From JBBROS01 sp965199595 (GTDB taxonomy: Bacteria; Pseudomonadota; Alphaproteobacteria; Acetobacterales; Acetobacteraceae), in contig OZ241182.1 in assembly GCA_965199595.1 (NCBI GenBank), forward strand, positions 620,001-684,000: a stretch of DNA of 64,000 nucleotides. The letters run 5' to 3'. Shown piece after piece: positions 25,298-33,668 of the stretch. Positions within the stretch are counted from its first letter, which is position 1; every line of letters begins with the position of its first letter. The notes below the pieces were generated by a model, which did no database searches, had not been told where the DNA came from, and was given only the letters and a program-made list of their open reading frames with translations. Made by a program: the position numbers and the translations under genes.

Positions 25298-26310
25298 GCG
25301 GGGACTCCTGGGGTCATGGCGTCATGCCAGCTTGCTTCGATGGCGGCGGCCAAGGCGGCGCCGCGGAGAATGAGCACAAGGCGGGAGCGGTGGTCCGCAT
25401 CCGGCCAGGCTTCCAGCTCGGCGGGCGGGTGCAGCACGTGGTGCACGCCCTGGATCACCACCGGGCGGCGGCGGCCCTGGATACCCAGGATACCCTTCAC
25501 CCGCAGCAGGTCCGGCCCGTGCTCGGTCCGGACCCGGCGCAGCCAGCGGTCGAGGGCCGGCCAGTCCAGCGGCTCGTCGGCCAGCAGCGAGACGGAGGCC
25601 ACGTCCGCCCCGTGCCGGTGGGCATGAGGCGGGTGCCGGGACAGCCAGTGCGGGACGGGCGAGGCGATGCGGCCGGGTTCGAGGAAGGCGGGGGAGAACA
25701 GCAACGCCGGGTCGATGGCGCCGTCCCGCACGTCCAGCACCGGGGCGGCGGCGTTGATGGCGACCAGGCGCGCCTTCAAGGCGGCGGTGTCGGCCAGGTC
25801 GCCCTTCGACACCAGGCGGATGTCGGCGATCTCCGCCTGCTGGCGGGCCTCCGGGTGTTCGTCGAGCTGATGCAGGCCGAACACGCCATCGACTACGGTA
25901 ACGATCGCTTCCAGCCGCATGGTGCGGGACAGGGTGGGCTGGCGCAGGATGGCCTCGGCGATCGGCGCCGGGTCGGCGAGGCCGGAGGGTTCGACGATCA
26001 GGCGGTCGAAGTGCGGGATGGCGCCGTCCTGCCGGCGGGTGAAGATGCGCATCACCGCGTCCTCCATGTCCCCCGCCACGTTGCAGCACAGGCAGCCATT
26101 GGCCATCACCACGGTCTTGTCGGCCCCGTGCTCGATCAGGTGCTGGTCCAGCGGCACCGCGCCGAACTCGTTGATGGCGACGGCGGTGTTGGCCAGGCGC
26201 GGATCCTTCAGCAGGCGGTTCAGCAGCGTGGTCTTGCCGCTGCCCAGGAAGCCGCTCAGTACGGCGACCGGCAGGCGGGCCGCGTCCTCCGCCGGACTGA
26301 GCGGGAACAC
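25294..26310 (-). CDS. CobW/COG0523 metallochaperone-type GTPase
   Basis: A 338-residue G3E GTPase: Walker A GFLGSGKTTLL at 20-30, the metal-binding GCLCCNV (CxCC at 73-76), VEPSGLADPAPI, and a CobW C-terminal domain. The strongly His-rich segment HWLSRHPPHAHRHGAD near the middle is typical of Zn-binding members. Such proteins load metal into target enzymes. The GTG at 26310 lies 2 bp after the preceding stop. Its presence in an aromatic catabolic operon, coupled to the amidohydrolase, suggests that enzyme is its client. Confidence 0.85.
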   Translation of the reverse strand: MFPLSPAEDAARLPVAVLSGFLGSGKTTLLNRLLKDPRLANTAVAINEFGAVPLDQHLIEHGADKTVVMANGCLCCNVAGDMEDAVMRIFTRRQDGAIPHFDRLIVEPSGLADPAPIAEAILRQPTLSRTMRLEAIVTVVDGVFGLHQLDEHPEARQQAEIADIRLVSKGDLADTAALKARLVAINAAAPVLDVRDGAIDPALLFSPAFLEPGRIASPVPHWLSRHPPHAHRHGADVASVSLLADEPLDWPALDRWLRRVRTEHGPDLLRVKGILGIQGRRRPVVIQGVHHVLHPPAELEAWPDADHRSRLVLILRGAALAAAIEASWHDAMTPGVPA

Positions 26311-26312
26311 GG

Positions 26313-27521
26313 CTATTTCCGCACCAGCGGGCAGTCGCTTTCGGCCAGCGGGCGGAAGGCCTTGTCGCCGGGCACGGTGGCGACGATGCGGGCCAGGTCC
26401 CAGGCGCCCTTGCTGTCGGCGGGGGCCTTCACCTGCAGCACCTGGATCGGGCGGATCACCCGGCCATCGGCGCGCACGGTGCCGCCGCCGGGGGTCATGA
26501 AGTCCTCGACCGGCAGTTCCCGCATCTTCGCCATCACGGCGGCGGGTGCCGCGGTGCCGGCGGCGCGCACGGCTTTCAGGTAGTGGGTGACGGCGCCGTA
26601 GATGCCGGCCTGGTAGCTGTTGGGGGCGGCGCCCACGCGGTCGAAGAACCGCTTGGACCAGGTGCGGCTGGCCTCGTCCTGGTCCCAGTAGAAGGCTTCG
26701 GCGAAGTAGATGCCCTTCGCGGTTTCCAGTCCGATGGCCTTCACGTCCGTCACCGTCATCCAGAACCCGGCGAGCTTCTGCCCCTTGTCGATCAGGCCGA
26801 ACTCGCTGGCCTGCTTGGCGGCGTTGACCAGGTCGCCGCCCACGTTCATCAGCGCCACCACCTGCGCCTTGGATGCCTGCGCCTCCAGGACGGGCGAGGA
26901 CATGTCCGTGGTGAACAGCGGGTGCATCGTCTGCCCCACCACCGAGCCGCCACCGGCCTTCAGCACCGGCAGGATGTCGCGGATCAGCGCCTTGCCCAGC
27001 ACGATGTCGACGGCGAGCAGGAACCAGGTCTTGCCGCCCGCGGCCAGGATCGGCGCCGGCACCGCGTGGTCGATGGCATAGGTGTCGATCACCCAGTGCA
27101 GCCCGTTGGGCGAGCACTGCGCCCCGGTGATCTCCGGTGCGCCGGACCCGGTGATGATGCTGATGCGGTTCTTTTCCCGCGCCATCGCCTGGATCGACAG
27201 GCCGATGGCGGAGTTGCTGAGACCGGTGACCATCTGGACGTCACGGTTGTCGAACCATTCGCGCACCAGCGCGGAGGCGACGTCCGGCTTGCTCTGCCCA
27301 TCGCCGGTCAGCAGCTCGATGCGGCGGCCGATCACCTCCGGCCCCCAGTCCTCCACCGCCATCTGCGCCGCCACCACGGCCCCCTTGCCATAGACGGAGG
27401 ACATGGTGGTGCTGAGGTCTTCTTCCATGCCGATCCGCAGCGGCGGTTGTTGCGCGCGGGCAGGGATGGACGCGCAGCACAGCGCGGTGGCGGCAAGCAG
27501 GCCGAGCAGCAGGCTCTTCAT
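26313..27521 (-). CDS. ABC-transporter substrate-binding protein, orphan (second copy)
   Basis: A 402-residue type I periplasmic binding protein with a clear signal peptide (LLLGLLAATALCCASIPARA). LRIGMEEDLSTTMSSVYGKG opens the mature domain, and it ends DKAFRPLAESDCPLV, clearly paralogous to the proteins at 21916 and 52394. It lies 15 bp downstream of the SDR gene. No transporter genes are adjacent. Carrying two paralogous binding proteins in one cluster may widen the range of aromatic acids taken up. Confidence 0.85.
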   Translation of the reverse strand: MKSLLLGLLAATALCCASIPARAQQPPLRIGMEEDLSTTMSSVYGKGAVVAAQMAVEDWGPEVIGRRIELLTGDGQSKPDVASALVREWFDNRDVQMVTGLSNSAIGLSIQAMAREKNRISIITGSGAPEITGAQCSPNGLHWVIDTYAIDHAVPAPILAAGGKTWFLLAVDIVLGKALIRDILPVLKAGGGSVVGQTMHPLFTTDMSSPVLEAQASKAQVVALMNVGGDLVNAAKQASEFGLIDKGQKLAGFWMTVTDVKAIGLETAKGIYFAEAFYWDQDEASRTWSKRFFDRVGAAPNSYQAGIYGAVTHYLKAVRAAGTAAPAAVMAKMRELPVEDFMTPGGGTVRADGRVIRPIQVLQVKAPADSKGAWDLARIVATVPGDKAFRPLAESDCPLVRK

Positions 27522-27536
27522 GGTCGTTTCCTCCTG

Positions 27537-28442
27537 TTATCTTTGTGGCTTGAAGTCGATGCCGACCGGTTGCGACTCCCGCCCCAGCTCCGTGCCCCAG
27601 GCGGCGGCGATGCCCTCCGCGGTCCAGCCGCCGGGGCGGTACGCCGCCTCGACCTCCTGCGGGTGGGACCAGACGGACAGCCGGTCGCCGCCGATGCCGA
27701 TGCACTGGCCGGTGACGGCGGCGGACTGGTCGGACGCCAAGAACACGAACAGCGGCGCCACGTCCGCCGCGGTGCCCATGCCCATGCCGACGCGCAACGC
27801 GTCCGGCACCGCCTCGCCCCGCTCCACGGCCGCCGCGGCATTGGCGAACACCGGCATGGTGGCGACCATGCGGGTCAGCGCGTTCGGCACCACCGCGTTC
27901 GCCGTCACCCCGGCCTTGGCGCCCTCCATGGACCAGGTGCGCGCCAGGGCGGCGACGCCCGCCTTGGCCGCGGAATAGGCGGTCTGGCCGAAGTTGCCGC
28001 GCTGCCCGGCGATGGAGGAGAGCAGGATCAGCCTTCCGCCGCCCGGCCGGCTGCGGAAATGCCGCATGGCCGCCCGGGCGCAGGTGAAGGTGCCGCGCAG
28101 GTGGGTGGCGACGACCGCATCGAAATCTTCGTCCGCCGTGTTCCACAGCACGCGGTCCCGCAGGATGCCGGCATTGGTGACCATGGCATCCAGCCCGCCG
28201 AACGCCTCCAGCGCGGTGCTGACACATAGCTCTGCCGCCGCCGTGCCGCCGATGGCCGCCACCGCCGTCACCGCCCGGCCGCCCGCTGCGGTGATCTCCG
28301 CCACCGCCGCATCGGCCGCCGCCGCATCCACGTCGTTCACCACCACGGCGGCCCCAGCGGCGGCCAGCGCCCGCGCCGCCTCCAGCCCGATGCCGCGCCC
28401 GCTGCCGGTCACCACCACGACCTTGCCATTCAACCGGATCAT
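27537..28442 (-). CDS. Short-chain dehydrogenase/reductase
   Basis: A 301-residue classical SDR. Cofactor motif VVVVTGSGRGIGLEAA near 8-23, NAG in DAMVTNAGILRD, the active Ser in ILLSSIAGQRG and YSAAK (Tyr/Lys). The C-terminal extension of about 40 residues (HPQEVEAAYRPGGW) resembles the SDR domain of peroxisomal multifunctional 3-hydroxyacyl-CoA dehydrogenases, suggesting a CoA-linked substrate. It lies between crotonase and binding-protein genes in a tight operon. Start ATG 28442; a longer frame runs into the crotonase gene. Confidence 0.82.
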   Translation of the reverse strand: MIRLNGKVVVVTGSGRGIGLEAARALAAAGAAVVVNDVDAAAADAAVAEITAAGGRAVTAVAAIGGTAAAELCVSTALEAFGGLDAMVTNAGILRDRVLWNTADEDFDAVVATHLRGTFTCARAAMRHFRSRPGGGRLILLSSIAGQRGNFGQTAYSAAKAGVAALARTWSMEGAKAGVTANAVVPNALTRMVATMPVFANAAAAVERGEAVPDALRVGMGMGTAADVAPLFVFLASDQSAAVTGQCIGIGGDRLSVWSHPQEVEAAYRPGGWTAEGIAAAWGTELGRESQPVGIDFKPQR

Positions 28443-28446
28443 CGCC

Positions 28447-29256
28447 TCACCGTCCCCTGAACCGTGCCGGACGCTTTTCCATGAAGGCGCGCGGACCTTC
28501 GCGAGCATCCTCCGTCGCCATCACCACGCGCTTGCTCGCATCTTCCAGCCGGTATCCCTCGGCCAGCGGCACGCCGCTGCTGGCGCGCACGGTGCGCTTG
28601 ATCTCGCGCAGCGCTACCGGGCCGTTGGCGGCCAGGCGCGCCGCGAGCGCCATGGCGCGCGGCAGCACCTCCGGCCCCGGCAGAACCTGGTTCACCAGCC
28701 CCATCGCTAGCGCCGCCTCCGCGTCCACCATATCGCCCAGCAGCAGCAGCTCCATGGCCCGGCAGTACGGCACCTGCCGCGGCAGCCGCACCAGCGATCC
28801 GGCGAAGGGGATCAGCCCGCGCTTGGCCTCCGGCAGGCCGAAGCGCGCATGGGCGACGGCGATGCGGATGTCGGTCGCCAGCACCGTCTCCATGCCGCCG
28901 GCCAGGCAGGTGCCGTTGATCGCGGCCACCAGCGGCTTATCGAACTCGAAGTCGCGCAGGGCGGACCGGTTGATCACCGCCGGGTCATCGAGCAGACGGC
29001 GGTCCCAGTGGTCGGCGGGCAGCCGGTCCCCGGTCATCAGCGGCAGGGTCAGTGCAAGGTCGCCGCCGGAGCAGAAGGCCTGGTCGCCGGCCCCGGTCAG
29101 CACCACGGCGCGCACCGCATCGTCGGTTGCCGCGTTGCCCAGCGCATCGGCCAGGCGGCAGGCCATCTCCGGCGAGATGGCGTTGCGCGCCGCCGGGCGG
29201 TTCAGGGTGAGCAGCAGCACGCCCTCGCGACATTCGGCCAGAAGGTGGTCGGTCAT
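28447..29256 (-). CDS. Enoyl-CoA hydratase/isomerase family protein (second crotonase)
   Basis: A 269-residue crotonase: LLLTLNRPAARNAISPEM, TGAGDQAFCSGGDLALTLP (oxyanion loop) and INGTCLAGGMETVLATDIRIA. The C-terminal FMEKRPARFRG pattern (usual K-R-x-P-x-F) is normal for the family. The ATG overlaps the ligase stop as ATGA and the SDR starts 4 bp after its end. With the upstream ligase and downstream SDR it forms a compact beta-oxidation-like set. Confidence 0.87.
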   Translation of the reverse strand: MTDHLLAECREGVLLLTLNRPAARNAISPEMACRLADALGNAATDDAVRAVVLTGAGDQAFCSGGDLALTLPLMTGDRLPADHWDRRLLDDPAVINRSALRDFEFDKPLVAAINGTCLAGGMETVLATDIRIAVAHARFGLPEAKRGLIPFAGSLVRLPRQVPYCRAMELLLLGDMVDAEAALAMGLVNQVLPGPEVLPRAMALAARLAANGPVALREIKRTVRASSGVPLAEGYRLEDASKRVVMATEDAREGPRAFMEKRPARFRGR

Positions 29257-30917
29257 CGGCGCTCCAGGATGGCACGGGCGCGGGTGCGCAGCTCGAACTT
29301 CTTGATCTTGCCGCTGGCGGTCTGCGGCAGGCTGTCCACCACCTCGATGTAGCGCGGCACCTTGTGACGGCTGAACCGGGTGCGGCACGCGTCCCGCAGC
29401 CCGGCCTCGGTCAACACCGCGTCCGGCCGCGCGACGACGAAGGCGAAGGCTTCCTCGCCCAGGTCAGGGTCCGGCACGCCGACCACCTGGACCTGTTCCA
29501 CCAGCGGGTCGCCCATCATCAGCGCCTCGATCTCGGCCGGGTACAGGTTCTCGCCGCCGCGGATGATCATGTCCTTGGCCCGGCCGACGATGCGGAGGTA
29601 GCCGCGCCCGTCCAGGGTCGCGAGGTCGCCGCTGTGCAGCCAGCCCTCCGGGTCGATCGCCTCCGCCGTGCGCTCCGGCATGTCGAAGTAGCCCGGCGTC
29701 ACGCCGTAGCCGCGGATGCACAGTTCGCCCTCCCGGCCCAGCGGCACCGTGGCCCCGGCCGGGTCGATCACCTTCACCTCGGTGAACGGCAGGGGCAGGC
29801 CCGCCGTGGTGCTGCACAGCGTGAAGTCGTCCCGCGGCAGCGTCTGCGTGATCAGCGGGCTCGCTTCCGTCATGCCCATGATGACCATGGGCTCGGCCCC
29901 GAAGGCCGCGCGCATGTCCTCCAGCACCACGGCCGGGATGGCGGTGCCGCCCATGAAGGCGGTGTGCAGCGTCGAGGAACGGTACACCCCTTCGCGCACG
30001 CCGGGCTCGGCCAGCAGGCGGAGGAACATGGTGGGCACGCCGTTCATGATCGTGGCCTGCTCCGCCCGGATCAGCGCCAGGGCGTTCGCGGCGTCGAAGG
30101 CGACCAGGGCCAGCAGCGTGCCGCCGCAGGCCAGCATGCCCAGCACGTTGCACACGCAGCCCGCCGTGTGGAACAGCGGCATCACGGCCAGCAGGCGGTC
30201 CCGCTGCGTCCAGCCGGCGCGCAGCCCCATCAGGTTCGCGTTGTTGACGGTGCCGCGATGGGTGAGCATCACGCCCTTCGGCGCCCCGGTGGTGCCGCTG
30301 GTGTACTGGATCTGCGCCACGTCGCCGGGCCGGACCGCGGCCTGCCGCGCCCGCAGCGTTTCGGGCGGCACCGTTTCGCCACCGCGCAGGAGGGCGGCAA
30401 ATCGCTTCATCTCCGGTGCCGGGCCATCGCCGATCAGCACGACATGGTGCAGGTCCGGCAAGGCCTGGTCCGCCCGGGCCTGCACGAGCGCGGCGAGGTA
30501 GTCGTTGCTCCGGTAGCCGGCCACGGTGAACAGCGCCCGCACGCGCGCCTGGCGCAGCAGGTAGCCGAGTTCCTGCGCGCGGAACGCCGTGTTGACCGTC
30601 ACCAGCACCGCCCCGACCTTGGCCAGGGCGTATTCCAGCAGGATCCATTCCGGCAGGTTCGGCGCCAGCACCGCCACCCGGTCACCCGCCACGATCCCCG
30701 CGGCGATCAGCCCGCACGCCACCTGGTCCACCCGCCGCCGCAGCTCCGCGTAGCTCCAGCGCAGGTCGAGCCCGAACTCCGCATCCCGGAACACCAGCGC
30801 CTCGTGCCCGGCCAGGCGGTCCGCCTGCCGGTCCAGCAGGTCGCCGATCGTGATCTCGAGCAACGTGGCGCCGAAGGGTTCGGCGGACCAGATCGACCGG
30901 TCGGCTTCGATGGCCAC
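29253..30917 (-). CDS. AMP-dependent acyl-CoA synthetase/ligase
   Basis: A 554-residue adenylate-forming ligase. Motifs: IQYTSGTTGAPKGVMLTHRG (P-loop), MGMTEASPL, YFDMPERTAEAID, GWLHSGDLATLD, and the C-terminal PQTASGKIKKFEL with the catalytic Lys. It is a medium-chain or aromatic-acid type ligase, distinct from the feruloyl-CoA synthase-like protein. The GTG at 30917 has AAGGGAG about 8 nt upstream. It is the first gene of the minus-strand operon, divergent from the MarR regulator. Confidence 0.88.
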   Translation of the reverse strand: MAIEADRSIWSAEPFGATLLEITIGDLLDRQADRLAGHEALVFRDAEFGLDLRWSYAELRRRVDQVACGLIAAGIVAGDRVAVLAPNLPEWILLEYALAKVGAVLVTVNTAFRAQELGYLLRQARVRALFTVAGYRSNDYLAALVQARADQALPDLHHVVLIGDGPAPEMKRFAALLRGGETVPPETLRARQAAVRPGDVAQIQYTSGTTGAPKGVMLTHRGTVNNANLMGLRAGWTQRDRLLAVMPLFHTAGCVCNVLGMLACGGTLLALVAFDAANALALIRAEQATIMNGVPTMFLRLLAEPGVREGVYRSSTLHTAFMGGTAIPAVVLEDMRAAFGAEPMVIMGMTEASPLITQTLPRDDFTLCSTTAGLPLPFTEVKVIDPAGATVPLGREGELCIRGYGVTPGYFDMPERTAEAIDPEGWLHSGDLATLDGRGYLRIVGRAKDMIIRGGENLYPAEIEALMMGDPLVEQVQVVGVPDPDLGEEAFAFVVARPDAVLTEAGLRDACRTRFSRHKVPRYIEVVDSLPQTASGKIKKFELRTRARAILERR

Positions 30918-30971
30918 GTGCGCTCTCCCTTCCCGTTGCGGGCGGCGGGCCGTCTGGGCAGCCCGCGACGG

Positions 30972-31010
30972 CAGATTGTTGATCAACCTGTCCTGATATC
31001 GAACAATCTG
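30972..31010. promoter_or_regulatory. Inverted-repeat operator between ligase operon and MarR gene
   Basis: CAGATTGTT (30972-30980) and its exact complement AACAATCTG (31002-31010) are separated by 21 bp, and TTGATCAA at 30979-30986 is itself palindromic. A second inverted pair, CTTGTC (31024-31029) and GACAAG (31048-31053), lies closer to the regulator. The position between divergent genes fits an operator for the MarR protein. Confidence 0.55.
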
Positions 31011-31089
31011 GCCGGCGGGCATGCTTGTCAAGTTCACCGGAGGCTTGGACAAGGGAGACGGCCCACTGCCGCTGGTCTATCTTCCGTCC

Positions 31090-31548
31090 ATGACGAGCAA
31101 GGTTGCCCCAACCCTCACCCCCGGCCCGCTGTCGGCCACGATCGGCTTTCGCCTGCGCCTGGCCCAGATCGCTGCCTACCGGCGATTCGAAGGCAGCCTT
31201 ACCCGTTACGGTATCGCGCCCCGCTACCTCGGGCTACTCGGCATCATCGAAACCCACCCCGGACAGCCGCAGAGCCGGCTGGCGGAGGCCATTGCTCTGA
31301 AGCGCTCAAGCCTGGTGCCGATCATCGATCGCCTGGAGGCGGATGGACTGGTCGAGCGGCGCTCCTCCGCAACCGACCGTCGCTACAAGTCGGTGTGGCT
31401 GACGCCGAAGGGCAGCCGCGTGGTCAAGGAGCTGATGGCACGGGCCGATGTGCAGGAGGAGCGACTCACGGAGGGCATGACGCCTGCCGAGCGCGAAATC
31501 CTCGCGACTCTGCTGGGCCACGTGGTCACAAACCTGATGAGCGAATGA
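31090..31548 (+). CDS. MarR-family transcriptional regulator
   Basis: A 152-residue winged-helix protein. The core YLGLLGIIETHPGQPQSRLAEAIALKRSSLVPIIDRLEADGLVERR and the wing SATDRRYKSVWLTPKG are diagnostic. MarR proteins of phenylpropanoid clusters (FerR/CouR/HcaR types) repress until the CoA thioester binds; here that is an inference from position. An ATG at 31090 gives the usual length; the frame is open back to 31021. Confidence 0.88.
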   Translation: MTSKVAPTLTPGPLSATIGFRLRLAQIAAYRRFEGSLTRYGIAPRYLGLLGIIETHPGQPQSRLAEAIALKRSSLVPIIDRLEADGLVERRSSATDRRYKSVWLTPKGSRVVKELMARADVQEERLTEGMTPAEREILATLLGHVVTNLMSE

Positions 31549-31949
31549 ACTCCGGATTGTAGCTGCGACGACCGAACGTAAGCATTGAACCGTTCTGGTG
31601 TCCTCGACCGGAACTGGCGGCGGATCGGCCATTGCCATCAGATCACCAGAGTCCGTTGCTGAGAAGACGTTCGCGGCGCTTGAACGTCCGGTATGAGGCG
31701 CGAAGCGGACGGAGTTGAGGGCACCGACGTCCGTTCACCTACAAGCCGGGGCATGTCTTGGCTGAGTTCGGTACAGGCCCTAGTCGGGTCGCCGGCAGCG
31801 TGAACCTCACGGTCTCAACAGGTCCGACGGCGTTGATTGAGCTGAGGGTTCGGCATCCTCGACAGGGCAAGTGCCACCCACCTGGGTCTCCGCAAGCCTG
31901 CGAAGCCGTTCGCCGATTGCGGCCTGCCCCAGCATGCGCCCGAACCGGG
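31549..31949. other. Gap without a supportable gene
   Basis: About 400 bp following the MarR gene. Short frames exist on both strands, but none has family resemblance or a convincing start. It leads into the IS-flanking ORF at 31950. Confidence 0.35.
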
Positions 31950-32306
31950 CTACCTCGACCTGCTGTCGCGCTCGGCGACTTTGGCCAGACGGTTGACCTG
32001 GCGCTCCAGACCCTCGACCCGGGTGACCAACGTCTCCAGCAGCCCGATCAACACGCCAACCCGATCTTCCGCGCTCTCGTCCGGTTCCGGCGGGTTCAGT
32101 AACGCCAGCACCTGCACCACGGTGTCCGCCGCCTTGACCGCGGCCCAAGCTGGAGCCGACAGGCCCGAGGGATCGCCGCGGCGCAGCCGGTCGGTCGCGG
32201 CGGTCCCGTCCAGGATCGACCGCAGATCCTGCTCCGTCCAACGCCGACCCGAGGGCTGGAGAGCTGGCGGTCTCCGGCTCGATGACCGAGCGTCGCTCGC
32301 CACCAT
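31950..32306 (-). CDS. Hypothetical protein with C-terminal coiled coil
   Basis: A 118-residue frame ending in a clear heptad-type helix (VLIGLLETLVTRVEGLERQVNRLAKVAE). The N-terminal 30 residues are Arg/Ser-rich. The IS3 end lies only 12 bp before the start codon, so an original upstream part may have been removed. The composition suggests a real protein, perhaps an accessory of a plasmid or mobile unit, but no family is recognised. Confidence 0.4.
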   Translation of the reverse strand: MVASDARSSSRRPPALQPSGRRWTEQDLRSILDGTAATDRLRRGDPSGLSAPAWAAVKAADTVVQVLALLNPPEPDESAEDRVGVLIGLLETLVTRVEGLERQVNRLAKVAERDSRSR

Positions 32307-32379
32307 GGATGGGATGTCTGAGGTGGTCCCACTCGGTTGGACAGTTTGGCGACCGAGTTAAGCTTGGTTCTGGTTGTTG

Positions 32380-33285
32380 TCAGGCCGCCAGTCTCTCCGC
32401 CACGTCGATCCCATACGCCTCGTCGGGCGTGCGCCCGCCCAGAGCTGAATGGGGTCGCCGGGTGTTGTAGTAGCCGATCCACCGCGTCAACCCGGCCCGC
32501 AGCTCGGATCCAGTCTCGAATGCGTGCAGATAGACGCACTCGTACTTCAGACTGCGCCACAGCCGCTCGATGAACACGTTGTCCATCCATCGTCCCCGGC
32601 CGTCCATGGAGATGGGCACCTGGGCACCCCTCAGCACGTCGGTGAAGTCGTCCGAGGTGAATTGGCTTCCCTGGTCCGTATTAAAGATTTCTGGGCGGCC
32701 AAACCGGGCCCAGAGCCTCTTGCAGCGCCTCAACACAGAACGCCGTGTCCATGGTGTTGGACACCCGCCAGGCCAGCACCTTGCGCGTCGACCAGTCCAT
32801 CACCGCGACTAGATACAGAAAGCCCCGCCGCATCGGGATATACGTCAGATCGGCACACCAGACCTGGTTCGGACGGCTCACCACCAGATCCCGCAGCAGG
32901 TAGCGGTAGATCCGGTGCTCGGGGTGCGGCACCGTCGTGCGCGGACGCTGGTAGATCGGCGCCAGACCCATCCTGGTCATCAGGCGCCGAACCCGCTTGC
33001 GGCCGACCTCGTGCCCCTCCCGGCACAGGTGCCGCGCCATCTGGCGAGAGCCATACCAGGGCGGAGCTGGCCAAGGTTCCAGCGGCGAAGCCGATGGAAT
33101 GCCAGCGGAGGGGTCTCCAGGAATTGCGCATCGATGAGCCGCATCAGCGCCAGGGTCTCTGCCGTCTCGCCCACGGGCTGGTGGTAGAATGACGACCGGC
33201 TGATCGACACCAGCGCGCATTGCCGCACGATCGACAGCTGCCCGTGCTCCGGATCGATCAGCCCGCGACGCTGCTCGACGCTCAT
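32380..33285 (-). pseudogene. IS3-family transposase OrfB, broken by 50-bp element and a 1-bp insertion
   Basis: The N-terminus (MSVEQRRGLIDPEHGQLSIV, RQCALVSISRSSFYHQPVGE) runs to AQFLETP. There a 50-bp insertion separates it from WYGSRQMARHLCREGHEVGRK in another frame. That part continues through PNQVWCADLTYIPM (first Asp) to VEALQEAL, where one extra G returns the frame to ARFGRPEIFNTDQGSQFTS (second Asp) and DNVFIERLWRSLKYE (Glu). 50+1 bp is a multiple of three, yet stops between the lesions prevent full translation. Without the two lesions the gene would be normal. Confidence 0.82.
33062..33111 (+). repeat. 50-bp palindromic mini-element, copy C (in second IS3 orfB)
   Basis: Plus-strand reading begins CGGAGCTGGCCAAGG and ends GCCAGCGGAGG, antisense to the transposase. 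Outer stem GCTGGC/GCCAGC pairs fully; inner stem TTCCAGCGGC and GCCGATGGAA pair around a GAA loop with one mismatch. Removing 50 bp restores LETP-WYGSRQM. The orientation relative to the host gene is opposite to copies A and B. Confidence 0.87.
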
Positions 33286-33566
33286 CGACCGGAGGCCTTG
33301 GCTAAAAAATCCCGCTCCACCACCAACTGGCCGATCTTGGCGTGCAGCTTCTCCAGCTCGTCTTCCCGGATGCCCTCTCTAGCCTCCGCCTTGCCCGAGA
33401 ACACCGACACCAGGCCCTCCATGGCCTGGCGCTTCCAATCGCCGATCATCGTCTGGTGCACGCCGTGCTTGGTTGCCAGCTGCGACATCGTCAGCTCACC
33501 CCGCAACGCCTCCATCGCCACCTTGGCCTTGAACTCAGCCGAATACCGCTTCCGCTTGCCCGTCAT
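33282..33566 (-). CDS. IS3-family transposase OrfA
   Basis: A 94-residue protein: RKRYSAEFKAKVAMEALRGE, TMSQLATKHGVHQTMIGDWKRQ (helix-turn-helix) and ELEKLHAKIGQLVVERDFLAKA (leucine zipper), the standard HTH_Tnp_1 OrfA. It overlaps orfB by ATGA at 33282-33285. It appears complete. Confidence 0.87.
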   Translation of the reverse strand: MTGKRKRYSAEFKAKVAMEALRGELTMSQLATKHGVHQTMIGDWKRQAMEGLVSVFSGKAEAREGIREDELEKLHAKIGQLVVERDFLAKASGR

Positions 33567-33668
33567 CAGGTCCGTCCTTCATCGGCGAACCAAGCTTAAC
33601 CAACTGTCCGAGAAACCGGGACCACCTCACACTTCACTTGACCGGCCCCGTGCAGCAACACCGCATTG

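Larger units (their letters stand above)
32319..33629 (-). mobile_element. IS3-family insertion sequence (second, different copy)
   Basis: About 1.31 kb. Both ends begin TGAGGTGGTCCC on opposite strands, and both share GTTAAGCTTGGTT further in. It encodes orfA and a broken orfB whose sequences differ from the first IS3 element, so these are two separate IS types. No target duplication was recognised. Confidence 0.75.

Noticed and set aside
29364..31562. A 732-residue plus-strand frame opposite the acyl-CoA ligase
   Set aside because: Shadow composition; the minus strand shows the complete set of adenylate-forming motifs and the end overlaps the MarR gene in another frame.
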